A model generated the notes under the pieces. The model was not told the origin of the DNA. It saw nothing but the letters and a program-made list of their open reading frames with translations, and ran no database searches. A program made the translations under genes and the position numbers. From NCBI GenBank assembly GCA_000697055.1, contig JNDT01001954.1, positions 1-23,781 on the forward strand: 23,781 nt of DNA, in the 5' to 3' direction. This DNA comes from Saksenaea vasiformis B4078 (taxonomy: Eukaryota; Mucoromycota; Mucoromycetes; Mucorales; Saksenaeaceae). Below, piece by piece: positions 1-11,000 of this stretch. Positions within the stretch are counted from its first letter, which is position 1. Each line of letters opens with the position of its first letter.

Positions 1-2
1 CT

Positions 3-188
3 TGCTGTCAGAGAGGCCTGGACAAAGTGACAACATCGGATAGCATATCCCATCATGGTGTCGTAGTTTACAAACACTGCCGTACACTGTGGCAACGGGA
101 TATTAATTCGGCGAAAAATATGTATCACATCGCGAAATCAGTTTGGAGTGGATCGGGACGGCCAACCGAGTTTTGCCGTTCAACTTGA
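3..188 (+). CDS. Fanzor (eukaryotic TnpB-like RNA-guided nuclease), C-terminal end only
   Basis: The reading frame enters from the left edge and stops at 186-188, giving the last 61 residues. It carries the end of the TnpB/Fanzor nuclease: a zinc-ribbon remnant, then LWQRDINSAKNM, where the Asp is the RuvC-III metal ligand, then a G-R-P-T-E-F tail typical of mucoralean copies. In TnpB and Fanzor proteins this region closes the RuvC fold that cuts DNA under guidance of an omega-RNA. The third ribbon cysteine appears changed: the frame reads YKHC where CxxC is expected, and two adjacent Cys open the visible part. That suggests a decaying copy, but the N-terminal part lies outside the window, so intactness cannot be judged. 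The family call rests on motif recognition and on a second related copy near 14 kb. Confidence 0.65.
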   Translation, partial: CCQRGLDKVTTSDSISHHGVVVYKHCRTLWQRDINSAKNMYHIAKSVWSGSGRPTEFCRST

Positions 189-770
189 TAAATCGCCACT
201 ACGAATGTGGTTTCTCTGTCACCTTCGGATGACAGGGATTTAGATCTTTACGTTTACGGTAAGTTCAACTTTTTGTAAATATATTTCTAACAATCACTGT
301 CTTCACTTCCCTCAAACTTTTATCTTTGATTGTATAATTTGTGGTAAGTAAATCATATCAATCGAGAGAGACAGTACTCTTACTTTATCTTATCCAAACG
401 CAAAATTTAATCTCGAGCAGCGCAAATTCTTACACAATAAACAGTACTTTGTTGCCCGCGGTGGACCTGTCACATCGTTACCTTTTATTTTTCTTTTCTC
501 TGCTGTGTCGTTGTTCTCTAGATAAAACAAGAGCTTGATCCTCTTCGTGTGAAAAGGCTTCGTGACTTCACTAAAAGACATTTCGATCCGTATTCCGTCC
601 GCGTGTTCTCGGCAGACAACCCATCTTTTTCTATTTTTTTCTTTGTCTTTTACATAAATATATCGATCTTCTTCTTTGTCCTCCAGGATATTGTTGGCTC
701 TGAAATAAAAACGTCCTCTTCTTGCGGTCTCCTCGTCAGCGGGGAACGGAAGGAAGGAACGAAAAAAAAA
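189..770. other. Intergenic region between Fanzor end and ALG7
   Basis: Apart from the two hairpins at its left edge this stretch holds no convincing gene. The open frames are short and T-rich. The last 200 bases have pyrimidine tracts and should contain the ALG7 promoter and leader. The frame before the ALG7 ATG is open back to 549, but it is T-rich and low in complexity and is not taken as coding. Confidence 0.5.
196..235 (+). ncRNA. Two tandem hairpins just after the Fanzor stop; possible omega-RNA segment
   Basis: Two stem-loops begin 8 nt after the Fanzor stop codon. The first pairs CCAC with GTGG (196-210, 7-nt loop). The second pairs CTGTCA with TGACAG (216-235) and is capped by a C(TTCG)G tetraloop, a very stable cap in RNA. 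TnpB and Fanzor guide RNAs are usually made from the 3' end of the nuclease gene and its downstream sequence, so the position fits. The stems are short and no transposon end has been placed, so the role is inferred. Confidence 0.3.
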
Positions 771-2407
771 ATGCCAGCGATTGAACCTCCGCAGCCCAAT
801 GGTCTCACCGTGCGTGGCGGGTTTCTTTCCTTTTCCTTCTTCATCCGTTTATTAGATCACGGCATGGGTGTCCGATTAGCGGCAGCCTCGGGCGTGACAC
901 TTGTAGCTGCGGCTATGATGCCTAAGACATACCAGAGTTTGATCATTTCAGCTGGCATTGCCATCATTGCTGGCCTTACGACTTGGAAAACCATACCAAG
1001 CTTACGCGAAACCTTTATCCAAGCGCGATTGTCTGGTATCGACGTGCTTAAACCTAACCGACCAGTGATGTACACCTCTTTTGCTTAGTTTTTCTTAATT
1101 TTTCTGACGACCTTGTTAGACCAGAAACAATGGGTTTGCCAACCGCAATTATTTACCTGATTGGCTTATTCATTTTCATGCCGTTTCCGTTTATGGACTG
1201 GTTTGACGGAAGTAGCAATGCAAGGTTGATCCACAGCGACGATCCAACCAACATCGCTACATTTCCCTATCACAAGGTAAAAAACGGACTACTCGCATAG
1301 ATGGGCGATCTCATATGTTATCTCTTTCAGTTGGGTGAGATACTAGCCGCCATTCTGGCGATCCAGTCTATGGTGTTGCTTGGATTTGCCGATGACGTCC
1401 TAGATGTACGATGGCGATACAAAGTGTGGTTTCCGGCTATCGCGGGAATTCCTCTATTAATCTTCTACTATACGAACGAGGGTGCAACTCATGTCATGAT
1501 TCCCATTCAGCTGCGACCGTTGATGGGCGATTTGATGGATCTTGGTAACGACGAACGAACAAGTATACGTTGGTTGTTCCTAACCCACCATTTCAAGGTT
1601 CTTTTTATTACGTCTACATGGTCATGGTTATTATCTTTTGTACCCACAGTATCAACATCCTCGCGGGTATCAATGGCATCGAAGCAGGACAAACGTTGAT
1701 TATTACATGTTCCGTCATCATTAACGACCTCCTTTTCCTGATCAACAATCCAGACAGAAGAAGTGTCGAAGCGCACTTGTTTAGCCTTTACTTCATGCTT
1801 CCTTTTGCAGGTGTTACTGGAGGTTTGTTATGGCATAACTGGTACGTGAGACAAAAAAAATAAAAGAGTATATATCCTTTTCTCTGTACTTATTTCACAA
1901 CGTAGGTTTCCTGCCAAAGTGTTTGTTGGTGACACGTTTTGTTATTTTGCAGGCATGACGCTTGCGGTAGTCGGAATTCTTGGGCACTTTTCGCGGACAT
2001 TACTCTTGTTCTTTACTCCACAAGTGTTCAACTTTTTGTATTCGTGTCCGCAACTCTTTAAATGGGTAGAGTGTCCCCGTCATCGCATGCCTAGACTTTC
2101 TGAGGATGGTCTGCTGCGTTGTTCGACCATAGCGTTAGAGGACAAGAAGCCCTTGAGCAAGAAGGGTCGGTTTGTGATGAAACTTTACAAAGCCTTGGGG
2201 CTCGTCAAGGTGTTTAAATACGATGAAAAAGGGCACGTGGCGGAATGCAATAACTTCACATTGGTCAACCTGGTCTTAGCACGCTGGGGACCTATGAGTG
2301 AACGTCGTACAACGTGTGCAGTATTGTTGGTACAAATTATAGCAAGTATAGTTGCATTTTTTATTCGGTACAAATTGATAGATTATGTATATGATAAACC
2401 AGTGTAA
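771..2407 (+). CDS. ALG7: UDP-GlcNAc:dolichyl-phosphate GlcNAc-1-phosphotransferase
   Basis: ALG7 transfers GlcNAc-1-phosphate from UDP-GlcNAc to dolichyl phosphate in the ER membrane, the first step of N-glycan precursor synthesis and the target of tunicamycin. The model has five exons (771-1069, 1120-1276, 1331-1544, 1598-1841, 1906-2407) and 471 residues, close to the fungal size, and all junctions keep frame. Diagnostic motifs follow in order: KPNRPVI-PET, the Asp pair in LLGFADDVLDVRWRYK, NILAGINGIEAGQ, VFVGDTFCYFAGM and CPRHRMPR. Many hydrophobic segments agree with a polytopic membrane enzyme. The start is the ATG after an A-run at 771; an internal Met at 864 is an alternative, because residues about 14-27 are F/S-rich and resemble intron sequence (a T-rich stretch ending TTATTAG at 856). 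The catalytic half is certain; the first 30 residues are not. Confidence 0.95.
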
Positions 2408-2906
2408 AAAAAAGAAATAAAAAAAGATAAGGAAAACAATAACTGGGTGTGTGGATGAAATGTCATGTCGATACTTACCTGATGAAGCTTGACAAAGAGG
2501 TTTGCCAGGTATCTTTGCGTTACTGTATTGTTCCCTTCTATCTCACTCCATGACTCTTATTTTTTAAACAAGGTCTATGAATCTCGCAAAGCGATTGGTC
2601 ATAGATGGATAGAGGTGTAATGGTAACATGCATGCTATCTCTGTAAATTCCGGACAAGATTACCAGCTTTCCTCTTTAATCACATCTGTTGCTAAATAGT
2701 TCTTATCCACACCGTACTTCAGCACCTAGAACTGTACTCCTGACGTCTCTAACGTTATCTTTGTGTAATGTTCCATTGAATTCTATCCCAGATCACACCG
2801 GAAATGGTGGTCTGAATGAATGCAACCGTCGTGACTTCGTTATGGCAATCAGCGGGACGCTCCTTGCAGAGGGGTTTCCTTTTCCTACTTTCACGCGAGC
2901 TTAACG
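2408..2906. other. Intergenic region between ALG7 and the Dpy-30 gene
   Basis: No gene is supported. ORFs of 62-88 residues occur on both strands without recognisable motifs. A 7-bp stem (TCTATGA/TCATAGA) spans about 2575-2607. The sequence ATACTTACCTG near 2470 resembles the 5' end of U1 snRNA but is equally the complement of a 5' splice site; see the rejected items. Confidence 0.4.
2416..2421 (+). promoter_or_regulatory. Possible polyadenylation signal of ALG7
   Basis: AATAAA lies 8 nt past the ALG7 stop codon in an A-rich tract. It matches the canonical hexamer, but such tracts are common in this DNA. Confidence 0.3.
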
Positions 2907-3531
2907 ATGACGGACAGACCAAGGTAAAACAAAAAAAGAGAAAGAGAAAGAGAGAGAGAGAGACGGTACGATTGCTTCCTGTTACCCATGAATGACTAAC
3001 ACGGAATAGTAGTTCCGACAATCCTACTTCGATCTACTCAGGATCTACTGAGAGTGGACCACCACTACCGCCGCCGCCGCCGCCACAGACTTCTTCGTTT
3101 CCTTCAACACAACGCTTGCCTTTGACAAATGTCAAACAAGAAGTAAAAGAAAAAAAAACTTTGTTCTTGTTGTCATTCTCGTTTACCTATATCCGTAACT
3201 TTTGCAGTATGAACCTATGAGCTATGAACCTCCCAAAACGTCCGAGTTTTTAGCTACACCGTCCGAGCCCGTGGAAAACGAGTTACCTCCACATATGCGA
3301 CATTTAGATGGGCTAACGCCACGTTCTTATCTCGATTCCACCGTTGTTCCTGTTTTGTTGGAAGGCATGAAACTGTTAGTAAATGAACGGTAGGTGTTAA
3401 ATAACGAAGAAAAGAACTTGGTTTCAGCTCAATTTTGCTTCTTTAGACCAGCAGATCCTCTTACATTCTTAGGTCGATATCTTTTAATGCGTGCTGGTAA
3501 TGCAAATGATGATGCAGATGACCAGACGTAA
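2907..3531 (+). CDS. SDC1: Dpy-30 domain protein, probable COMPASS (Set1) subunit
   Basis: The spliced product is 138 residues from four exons (2907-2923, 3010-3142, 3208-3389, 3447-3531), with frame kept throughout. The C-terminal half carries the Dpy-30 dimerisation motif: RSYLDSTVVPVLLEGMKLL, then NERPADPLTFLGRYLLMR. In yeast Sdc1 and animal DPY30 this helical hairpin docks on the Ash2/Bre2 subunit of the H3K4 methyltransferase complex in the nucleus. The N-terminal half is disordered and Ser/Pro-rich, with a run of seven prolines from a CCG repeat. The first exon holds only five full codons and part of a sixth, so the start is the least certain part; intron 1 contains a (GA)n tract. The Dpy-30 fold also occurs in other proteins such as adenylate kinase fusions, but nothing else is fused here. 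Confidence 0.88.
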
Positions 3532-3802
3532 GAATCGGTACCTCGAAAAAAAAGAGTATTTCTGCAAAGTATCACAAAATCCATAAAATGGCTGGTTTTT
3601 TTTTATATATTATTATCGACTCATATTTGAATATCCGCTTTTGTTACTCTTTTCTCTTTTTTCTCTTCTCTACTCTCCTTCCCACCATAGATAGATAACA
3701 CACGACTCTCCTTAACTCTTTCATCTCTCGCATTCCTAATTACTTATGTAAAATGAGTTAACATGACCGAAATGAAACTAAATGGTATTTCAGTTAGACA
3801 TC

Positions 3803-4133
3803 ATGGGTTTCGTTGATAAAATCAAAGCACAAGTCGAAATGTGGAGAATCGAGAAGTATACCAAACGACGACCTGTAACAACACCCGACTTTGAACAAAG
3901 AGGCATGACTAGAAGTTTATATCCCTATATTTTTTTTGTTGCTTAGACTTGATTCTTTAGACCGAGAATTTTACGACAAGCATTACCAAAATGGAGTTTA
4001 TACACATACTCAAAAGGATACGTCTGCTACACTATCAAGAAGTGCTTCTCTAATGAAAACCTCCAATTTGTTACGTAAAAAAAGTGAACGCATCGTACGC
4101 TCGTCGGAAAATTACAACATGTCTCGTCAATAA
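3803..4133 (+). CDS. Small basic protein of unknown function, two exons
   Basis: The product is 90 residues: exon 1 3803-3902 begins MGFVDKIKAQVEMWRIEKYT and exon 2 is 3961-4133. Joining them restores the continuous phrase FEQR-DREFYDKHYQNGVY, but the donor then reads AGAG|GCATGA, so this is a GC-AG intron of 58 nt. The protein has no signal peptide or membrane segment; the N-terminal half is helical and charged, and the C-terminal half is Ser/Thr/Lys-rich and probably disordered. I recall short hypothetical proteins of this type in Mucorales but know no function. A coding-like stretch in another exon context (frame VNPNELPDHLYPNIYM, near 4212-4262) follows an AG acceptor downstream and might be an alternative 3' exon. 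Confidence 0.6.
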
Positions 4134-5093
4134 TAAAGCAAACATGTGTGCAGGTGATTTGCATTGGTAACAACAGCGGCTATTTCTTTTTGCCATGATA
4201 GAAAATTCCAGGGGTTAATCCGAACGAACTTCCCGATCATCTTTATCCCAACATTTATATGTAAAAGGTAGTTTAAAGAAGTTATCTTTTTTCTAATAGA
4301 TATTTGTTACGGCACAGACACCCGAGATTATCTCGACCATACTTCGTTTTTCCTTTTCATGTTCATGAGAACCAGTTGACCTGGCAAATTCATAGCCCGA
4401 CGGCGGTGCTTAGCTCGCTTTTCCCGCTTGGCTCTTTGCTACGTAAGCAGTAATGCTGTTTATTGAATTTTTTACATGAACTTGATCCCTCAGCGGATGC
4501 AAAAATTAAATAGCGCAGGGTAAAAAAAAAAATCCATCCATAGTTAGTAAATGAAATGTCATGGTATCACCACAAAGTTGTGGTGGCCAGCCCGGAAGTG
4601 GAGAAATTTCCACGAAAGGGCCATATTTGTTAACGGTCCGCAGATGCAGCAAAGACCATTGATACAACAAAGACGAGGCCATGCAGCGTAGACAACACAT
4701 CCATTAGATTCAGCTGTCTGCCGCATCTTTTGTGCCAGATAGTAGAGACCCCGTCTCTGGCACACAAAGTCCTCACACTAAATCACCTTGGAAAGGACTA
4801 CCTTCGACTGCAAATTTTCTTTGAATGAAGAGGCAGAAGCGATCCGATTTTTCCGGATCCACGAGTCATGAGCACATCTCATTATGTGCAATTGACTCTG
4901 TGCCAAAACAGGATATAGTACAATGGTTCTGTAGGTGACACAAAGCAAATGCACAATCGCTTTTTCAAGTTGGAAAAAGAAAAGAAAAAAAAAGGCTTTT
5001 CTTCTGACAGGACCATATTTCCGATAAATGTCCCCATTTCATGGACGGCTAAATTTTACTGTGTTCTTTGACGTTATCTTACGTCATCTATTT
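4134..5093. other. Intergenic region between two convergent genes
   Basis: Nearly 1 kb lies between the small basic gene and the 3' end of the MACPF-Sel1 gene. I see no complete gene. Part of it (4560-4765) is rich in inverted repeats: CACCACAA/TTGTGGTG at 4568-4585, GTGGA/TCCAC near 4599-4614, and TGTGCC/GGCACA enclosing AGAGAC/GTCTCT at 4731-4764. The minus strand there has short open frames, perhaps a decayed element. Confidence 0.4.
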
Positions 5094-8000
5094 TTAATCT
5101 TTGTACACATCACCAATTCTGGTTTGCGCGTGGGGATAATCTTGAGCGGTAGCCTTTTCATAATACGCAAGCGCCTTCTTGTGGTCTTGATCCACTCCTT
5201 TCCCATCTCTATACATATCTCCGATCGCGGATTGTGCGTAGTCATAATCCTGAGCAGCTGCCCTCTCATACCATTCGAATGCTTTTTCGTAATCTTGATC
5301 GACTGCTCTCCCATCTCTATACATATCACCAACTTCGGTTTGGGCGTAGGCATGGCCCCGAGCAGCTGCCTTCTCATACCATGCGAATGCCTTCTCGTAA
5401 TCTTGATCGACTGCTCTCCCATCTCTATACATATCCCCGATCGCGGATTGTGCGTAGGCATGGCCTCGAGCAGCTGCCTTCTCATACCATTCGAATGCCT
5501 TCTCGTAATCTTGATCCACTCCTTTCCCATCTCTATACATATCTCCGATCGCGGATTGTGCGTAGTCATAATCCTGAGCAGCTGCCCTCTCATACCATTC
5601 GAATGCTTTTTCGTAATCTTGATCGACTGCTCTCCCATCTCTATACATATCACCAACTTCGGTTTGGGCGTAGGCATGGCCCCGAGCAGCTGCCTTCTCA
5701 TACCATGCGAATGCCTTCTCGTAATCTTGATCGACTGCTCTCCCATCTCTATACATATCCCCGATCGCGGATTGTGCGTAGGCATGGCCTCGAGCAGCTG
5801 CCTTCTCATACCATTCGAATGCCTTCTCGTAATCTTGATCCACTCCTTTCCCATCTCTATACATATCTCCGATCGCGGATTGTGCGTAGTCATAATCCTG
5901 AGCAGCTGCCTTCTCATACCATTCGAATGCCTTCTCGTAGTCTTGATCCACTCCTTTCCCATCTCTATACATATCTCCGATCGCGGATTGTGCGTAGTCA
6001 TAATCCTGAGCGGCTGCCTTCTCATACCATGCGAATGCCTTCTCGTAGTCTTGATCCACTCCTTTCCCATCTCTATACATATCTCCGATCGCGAATTGTG
6101 CGTAGTCATAATCCTGAGCAGCTGCCTTCTCATACCATTCGAATGCTTTTTCGTAATCTTGGTCGACTGCTCTCCCATCTCTATACATATCACCAACTTC
6201 GGTTTGGGCGTAGACACGACCCTGAGCAGCTGACTTCTTGTACCATGCGAATGCCTTCTTGTCGTCTTGATCCACTCCTTCCCCATCTCTATACATATCC
6301 CCGATCACGAATTGTGCGTAGCCATAATCCTGGGCAGCTGCCTTCTCATACCATTCGAATGCTTTTTCGTAATCTTGATCCACTCCTTTCCCATCTCTAT
6401 ACATATCCCCGATCACGGATTGTGCGTAGACACGACCCTGAGCAGCTGACTTCTTGTACCATGCGAATGCCTTCTCGTAGTCTTGATCCACTCCTTCCCC
6501 ATCTCTATACATAACCCCGATCACGGATTGTGCGTAGTCATAATCCTGGGCAGCTGCCTTCTCATACCATTCGAATGCTTTTTCGTAATCTTGGTCGACT
6601 GCTCTCCCATCTCTATACATATCACCAACTTCGGTTTGGGCGTAGACACGACCCTGAGCAGCTGACTTCTTGTACCATGCGAATGCCTTCTTGTCGTCTT
6701 GATCCACTCCTTCCCCATCTCTATACATATCCCCGATCACGAATTGTGCGTAGCCATAATCCTGGGCAGCTGCCTTCTCATACCATTCGAATGCTTTTTC
6801 GTAATCTTGATCCACTCCTTTCCCATCTCTATACATATCCCCGATCACGGATTGTGCGTAGACACGACCCTGAGCAGCTGACTTCTTGTACCATGCGAAT
6901 GCCTTCTCGTAGTCTTGATCCACTCCTTCCCCATCTCTATACATAACCCCGATCACGGATTGTGCGTAGTCATAATCCTGGGCAGCTGCCTTCTCATACC
7001 ATTCGAATGCTTTTTCGTAATCTTGGTCGACTGCTCTCCCATCTCTATACATATCACCAACTTCGGTTTGGGCATAGGCATCGCCTTCAGCAGCAGCCTT
7101 CTCATACCACATGAATGCTTTCTCATAGTCCATACCCACTCCGTTTCCATTTCTATACATATCAGCAACTCTTACTTGGGCGTAGACGTAACCTTGGATA
7201 GCAGCCTTTTCGTACCATCTAAACTTGTCACTATCACGTTCGCTCACTCTTTCTTTTTGGTACATGTCTACAATTTCCGTTTGGGCATAGTGGTTTCCCT
7301 GAATGCCAGCCATCTTATACCACCGAAGTGCTTCTTTATAATCTCGATCGACTCCCACTCCATCTCTGTACACGTTGCCGAGTTCAGCCTGAGCGTAAGC
7401 GTTGCCTTGCTTTGCAGCCTTCTCATACCACTGGAATGCATTCCGATGATTTCTTTCTACTGCTTTTCCATCTCTGTACATGTCCCCCATTCTAGTTTGT
7501 GCTTCGACATTTCCTTGAGCAATAGCTCTTTCGTAACAGGTACGCGCTTGATCATGATCTTGATCCACGCCTTTCCCGTCTCTGTACATGTCCCCAATCT
7601 TGAGCTGCCCGTAGCCATCATTTTGGGCATCAGATTTTCTGTACCATTCGAAGGCCTCATCGTAGTCTACCTTCGCTCCATTTCCATCTTTATACATATC
7701 CCCAATTCCAGCTTGTGCCTTAGCATTACCTAAGGCGGCCGCGTAGCCGTACCACTTAAATGCTTTATCATAGTTTTGGGCCACACCTCTTCCTTCCCTA
7801 TACATGTCGCCGAGCTCCGTTTGAGCGTAGCTGTTGCCTTGTCGGGCTGCTCTTTTGTACCATTCGAACGCTTCCGTGTTGCTTTGATCCACCCCTTTGC
7901 CATCTCGATACATGTCCCCTACTATGACTTGTGCGCCGATGTCGTCCTGCAAAGCAGCCATTTTATACCACAGAAATGCTTCCTGACAGCTTCGTTTCGT

Positions 8001-11000
8001 TCCCTCTCCATGTATGTACATATGACCCGCTTTGGTTTGTGCGTATGCGTTGCCTTGTATGGCAGCTTTTTCGTACCATGCGAATGCTTCAGCGTAGTCT
8101 CTATCTACTACTTTTCCGTCTCTGTACATATCAGCAGTCTTGACCTGTGCTTCCACATTGCTCCGAGTAGCGGCCTTTTTGTACCACGCAAATGCCTTGT
8201 GGTAGTTTTGATCTATCCCTCGTCCATATCGATACATATCTCCAAGCTTAAGCTGTGCTTCGTCATTGCCTTGAATAGCAGCTTTCTCGTACCATTCAAA
8301 TGCTTCCCAATCGTCTTGATCTACTCCTTGTCCATCTCTATACATGTCACCAGTCCTAGCTTGTGCGTACGCATGGTCTAGCATTGCAGCCCTTTTATAC
8401 CATTTGAATGCTTCATTACAATTTTTATACATCCCCTTTCCGTCGCTGTACATGTCACCAATTCTAGTTTGCGCTTCGACATTCCCTTGAGCAGCAGACC
8501 TTGCGTAGTGCATGAGTGCTTTATCATAGTCTTGAACTAGCCCCTTCCCGTCTCTGTACATATCGCCAATCTTAATTTTCCCGTACCCACCGCTCTCAGC
8601 GTCAGCTTTCCTATACCATGCAAGTGCTTCGTCATAGTCTTCCTTTACCCCTTTTCCATCTCTATGCATATCGCCAATCCTGGTCTGTGCATCGGCATTG
8701 CCCCGGTCACTGGCTTCTCTATACCATCTCAAAGCCTCGCCGTAGTCTTGGTTTATCTTTTTTCCATCTCTGTACATATCTCCGATTTTGATCTGGGCAT
8801 CCACATGTCCTTGGATAGCAGCCTTTTCATACCACCGAAATGCATCACTGTAGTCTTGATCTACTCCATCTCCATTCTCGTACATATCTGCAATCCTGGT
8901 TTGCGCCTCAGCATTATTACCCATCGCGGCTCTCCGGTACCACTCGAAAGCCTTAGAGCTATCGTTGTCCACCCCTTCTCCGCAATAGTACATATTCCCA
9001 AGTTTGATTTGTGCGCCAATGTGGCCGTGCATAGCAGCCTTGCTATACCACTCAAATGCTTGGAAGTAGTCTTGGCATAGGCCTTTTCCATGATAGTATA
9101 AGTCTCCCAAGTTACTTTGTGCATCTACATTGCCTTGCTCTGCAGCTTTACTGAACCATCTGAATGATTCGGCGTAGTCCTTTGCAACAAATTCACCACT
9201 GCTGTACATAGTGCCAATACTGTTTTGTGCTGAAGGGTTATTCTGGTTTGCAGCTCTTTCCATCCATTCAAATGCTCGAGAACGATCTTGGAGAACGCCA
9301 ACGCTATCTCTGTACATGATGGCAATATTATTCTGTGCATCACTGTGATTGCGCTCAGCAGCTTTGCTGAACCATTGGAAAGCTTTGTCGTAGTTCCTCT
9401 TCATTCCTCTATTACTGCTATACATGCATCCAAGGTTATATTGTGCCTGAATGTGGCCCTGCTCTGCTGCTTTACGAAACCAACAACGTGCCGCGAGATT
9501 GTCCTGCTGCACACCTTCTCCCATCAAGTACATCAATCCAAGGTTGAATTGCGCATCGCTATCACCTCGATGAGCGGCTTTCTCAAACCAGAGGTATGCT
9601 GTATCATGGCTTTGCTCGACTCCCCTGCCATTATCAAACATTACTCCTAAATTGTATTGTGCCTTCACGTTCCCTTTTGTTGCAGCGCTTATAAACCATT
9701 CTAATGCTTTGTCATAGTCTTGAATGACTCCTTTACCGCACTCATACAGGAACCCGAGGCAGTTTTCGGCGTTGTCGTTTCTATGGGACGCAGCTTTTTC
9801 GAACCACGTTAGAGCTTCGGTGTAGTCTTCATTAACCCCTTCACCATATAGGTACATCATCCCAATACGATGTTCTGCATCAGAACTACCATTTTTCGCT
9901 GCTTCTCGAAAAAGTTCAAAAGCTTTATCATAATCTTGATCCACGCCTTGGCTACACATATATAACATTCCGAGGTGGTACTGTGCATCACCATTATTCT
10001 GTTGGGTTGCTTTCTCAAAACATTCAATCGCTTTTGTGTAGTCTTGAGGCGTGCCTATTCCATCCCTGTACATACAGCCCAGTCTGGTCTGTGCGCGGCT
10101 GCTATGGAGATCCGAAGCCCTTTGAAACCATTTTGCTGCCTCTACATAATTTTGATCGACGCCTATTCCATCCACGTGCACAAGTCCAAGGTTATATAGC
10201 GCATTGACATCGTTATTATCAGTGGCCCGTATAAACAGGCCACAGACGTCGCTAAAGGCGATGCTGACTCCGAATCCTTTTGCATACATGAGCCATAGCC
10301 GATACCGTGCAAACGGATCTTGAGAGAAGGGAACTGAGCTGTGGCTTTTTAGTATGCTTATGCTGTGATGCCTGCTGTGATTCGCCTGATCTAGTACATT
10401 TCCTTCTAGAAAACGGGTGTGGAGCGTATTTTTGAATGCATTTTCCGTGGCAATTCTCATATTATCTGGTAGCAGGCAATATGTGGGAACAAGATCCTTG
10501 AGCTGGATAATTTTCGGATTTGTCCGAATCGATTGTATCCACTGCTCGACGTTAGGCTTAGTGGGCAATGAAGAGCGATCATTTGAAGTGAATAACATGG
10601 ATGGATCTCCACCTAGTAGAGAGAAAGAGATTATTGCGCTTGTTTTTCCTTATTAACCAGCGCTAGTTTACCGATGACACTGTATTTATGACCTCCTTGG
10701 ATAGCGTTTTCAATTATATGCTTGATGCTTGTTTCGTTGTTATCAGCGGAAAATGAAGTCTTCTCGTGATCTTCCTTCAATTCGATCGTAAGCTTCCCAC
10801 CTGCAAGACATCAATGAAACAGCATTTCGCAAGTGCTCAGACCTTACCTAGTACTATGGTAGAAGCATAGAAGAAGCCATACGTCTTAAATGTGCTTTCA
10901 AGGGCTTCGGATTCTTGCCTTTCAGAAGTTTGCAGCAATGCATGACCAATGCTGTTTATGAATGACATGTTTGCCTGAACGTTATTGAGAAGGCACAGCT

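Larger units (their letters stand above)
5094..10320 (-). repeat. Tandem Sel1 array, about 47 units of 108 bp
   Basis: The last exon of the giant gene is a chain of 36-residue Sel1 (TPR-like) units with the core A-x-x-x-[IL]-G-x-M-Y-x-x-G-x-G-V-x-x-D-[YH]-x-x-A-x-x-W-Y-x-x-A-A. Units at 7.1-10.3 kb have diverged from each other. Those at 5.1-7.1 kb (about 18, the C-terminal end) are nearly identical in DNA as well as protein, which points to recent expansion or gene conversion at the 3' end. Confidence 0.95.

Noticed and set aside
2470..2610. ATACTTACCTG like the 5' end of U1 snRNA, with a TATTTTTTAAAC tract and a hairpin at 2575-2607 downstream
   Set aside because: The stem-loop I motif AUCAYGAAG is absent, the Sm-like tract lacks its G, and the span is too short. 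The 11-mer is also just the complement of a strong 5' splice site (CAG|GTAAGTAT), so chance or a minus-strand intron is simpler.
5028..6514. Plus-strand ORFs of 401 and 426 codons
   Set aside because: These are shadows of the stop-free 108-bp Sel1 unit on the opposite strand and change content with its repeats.
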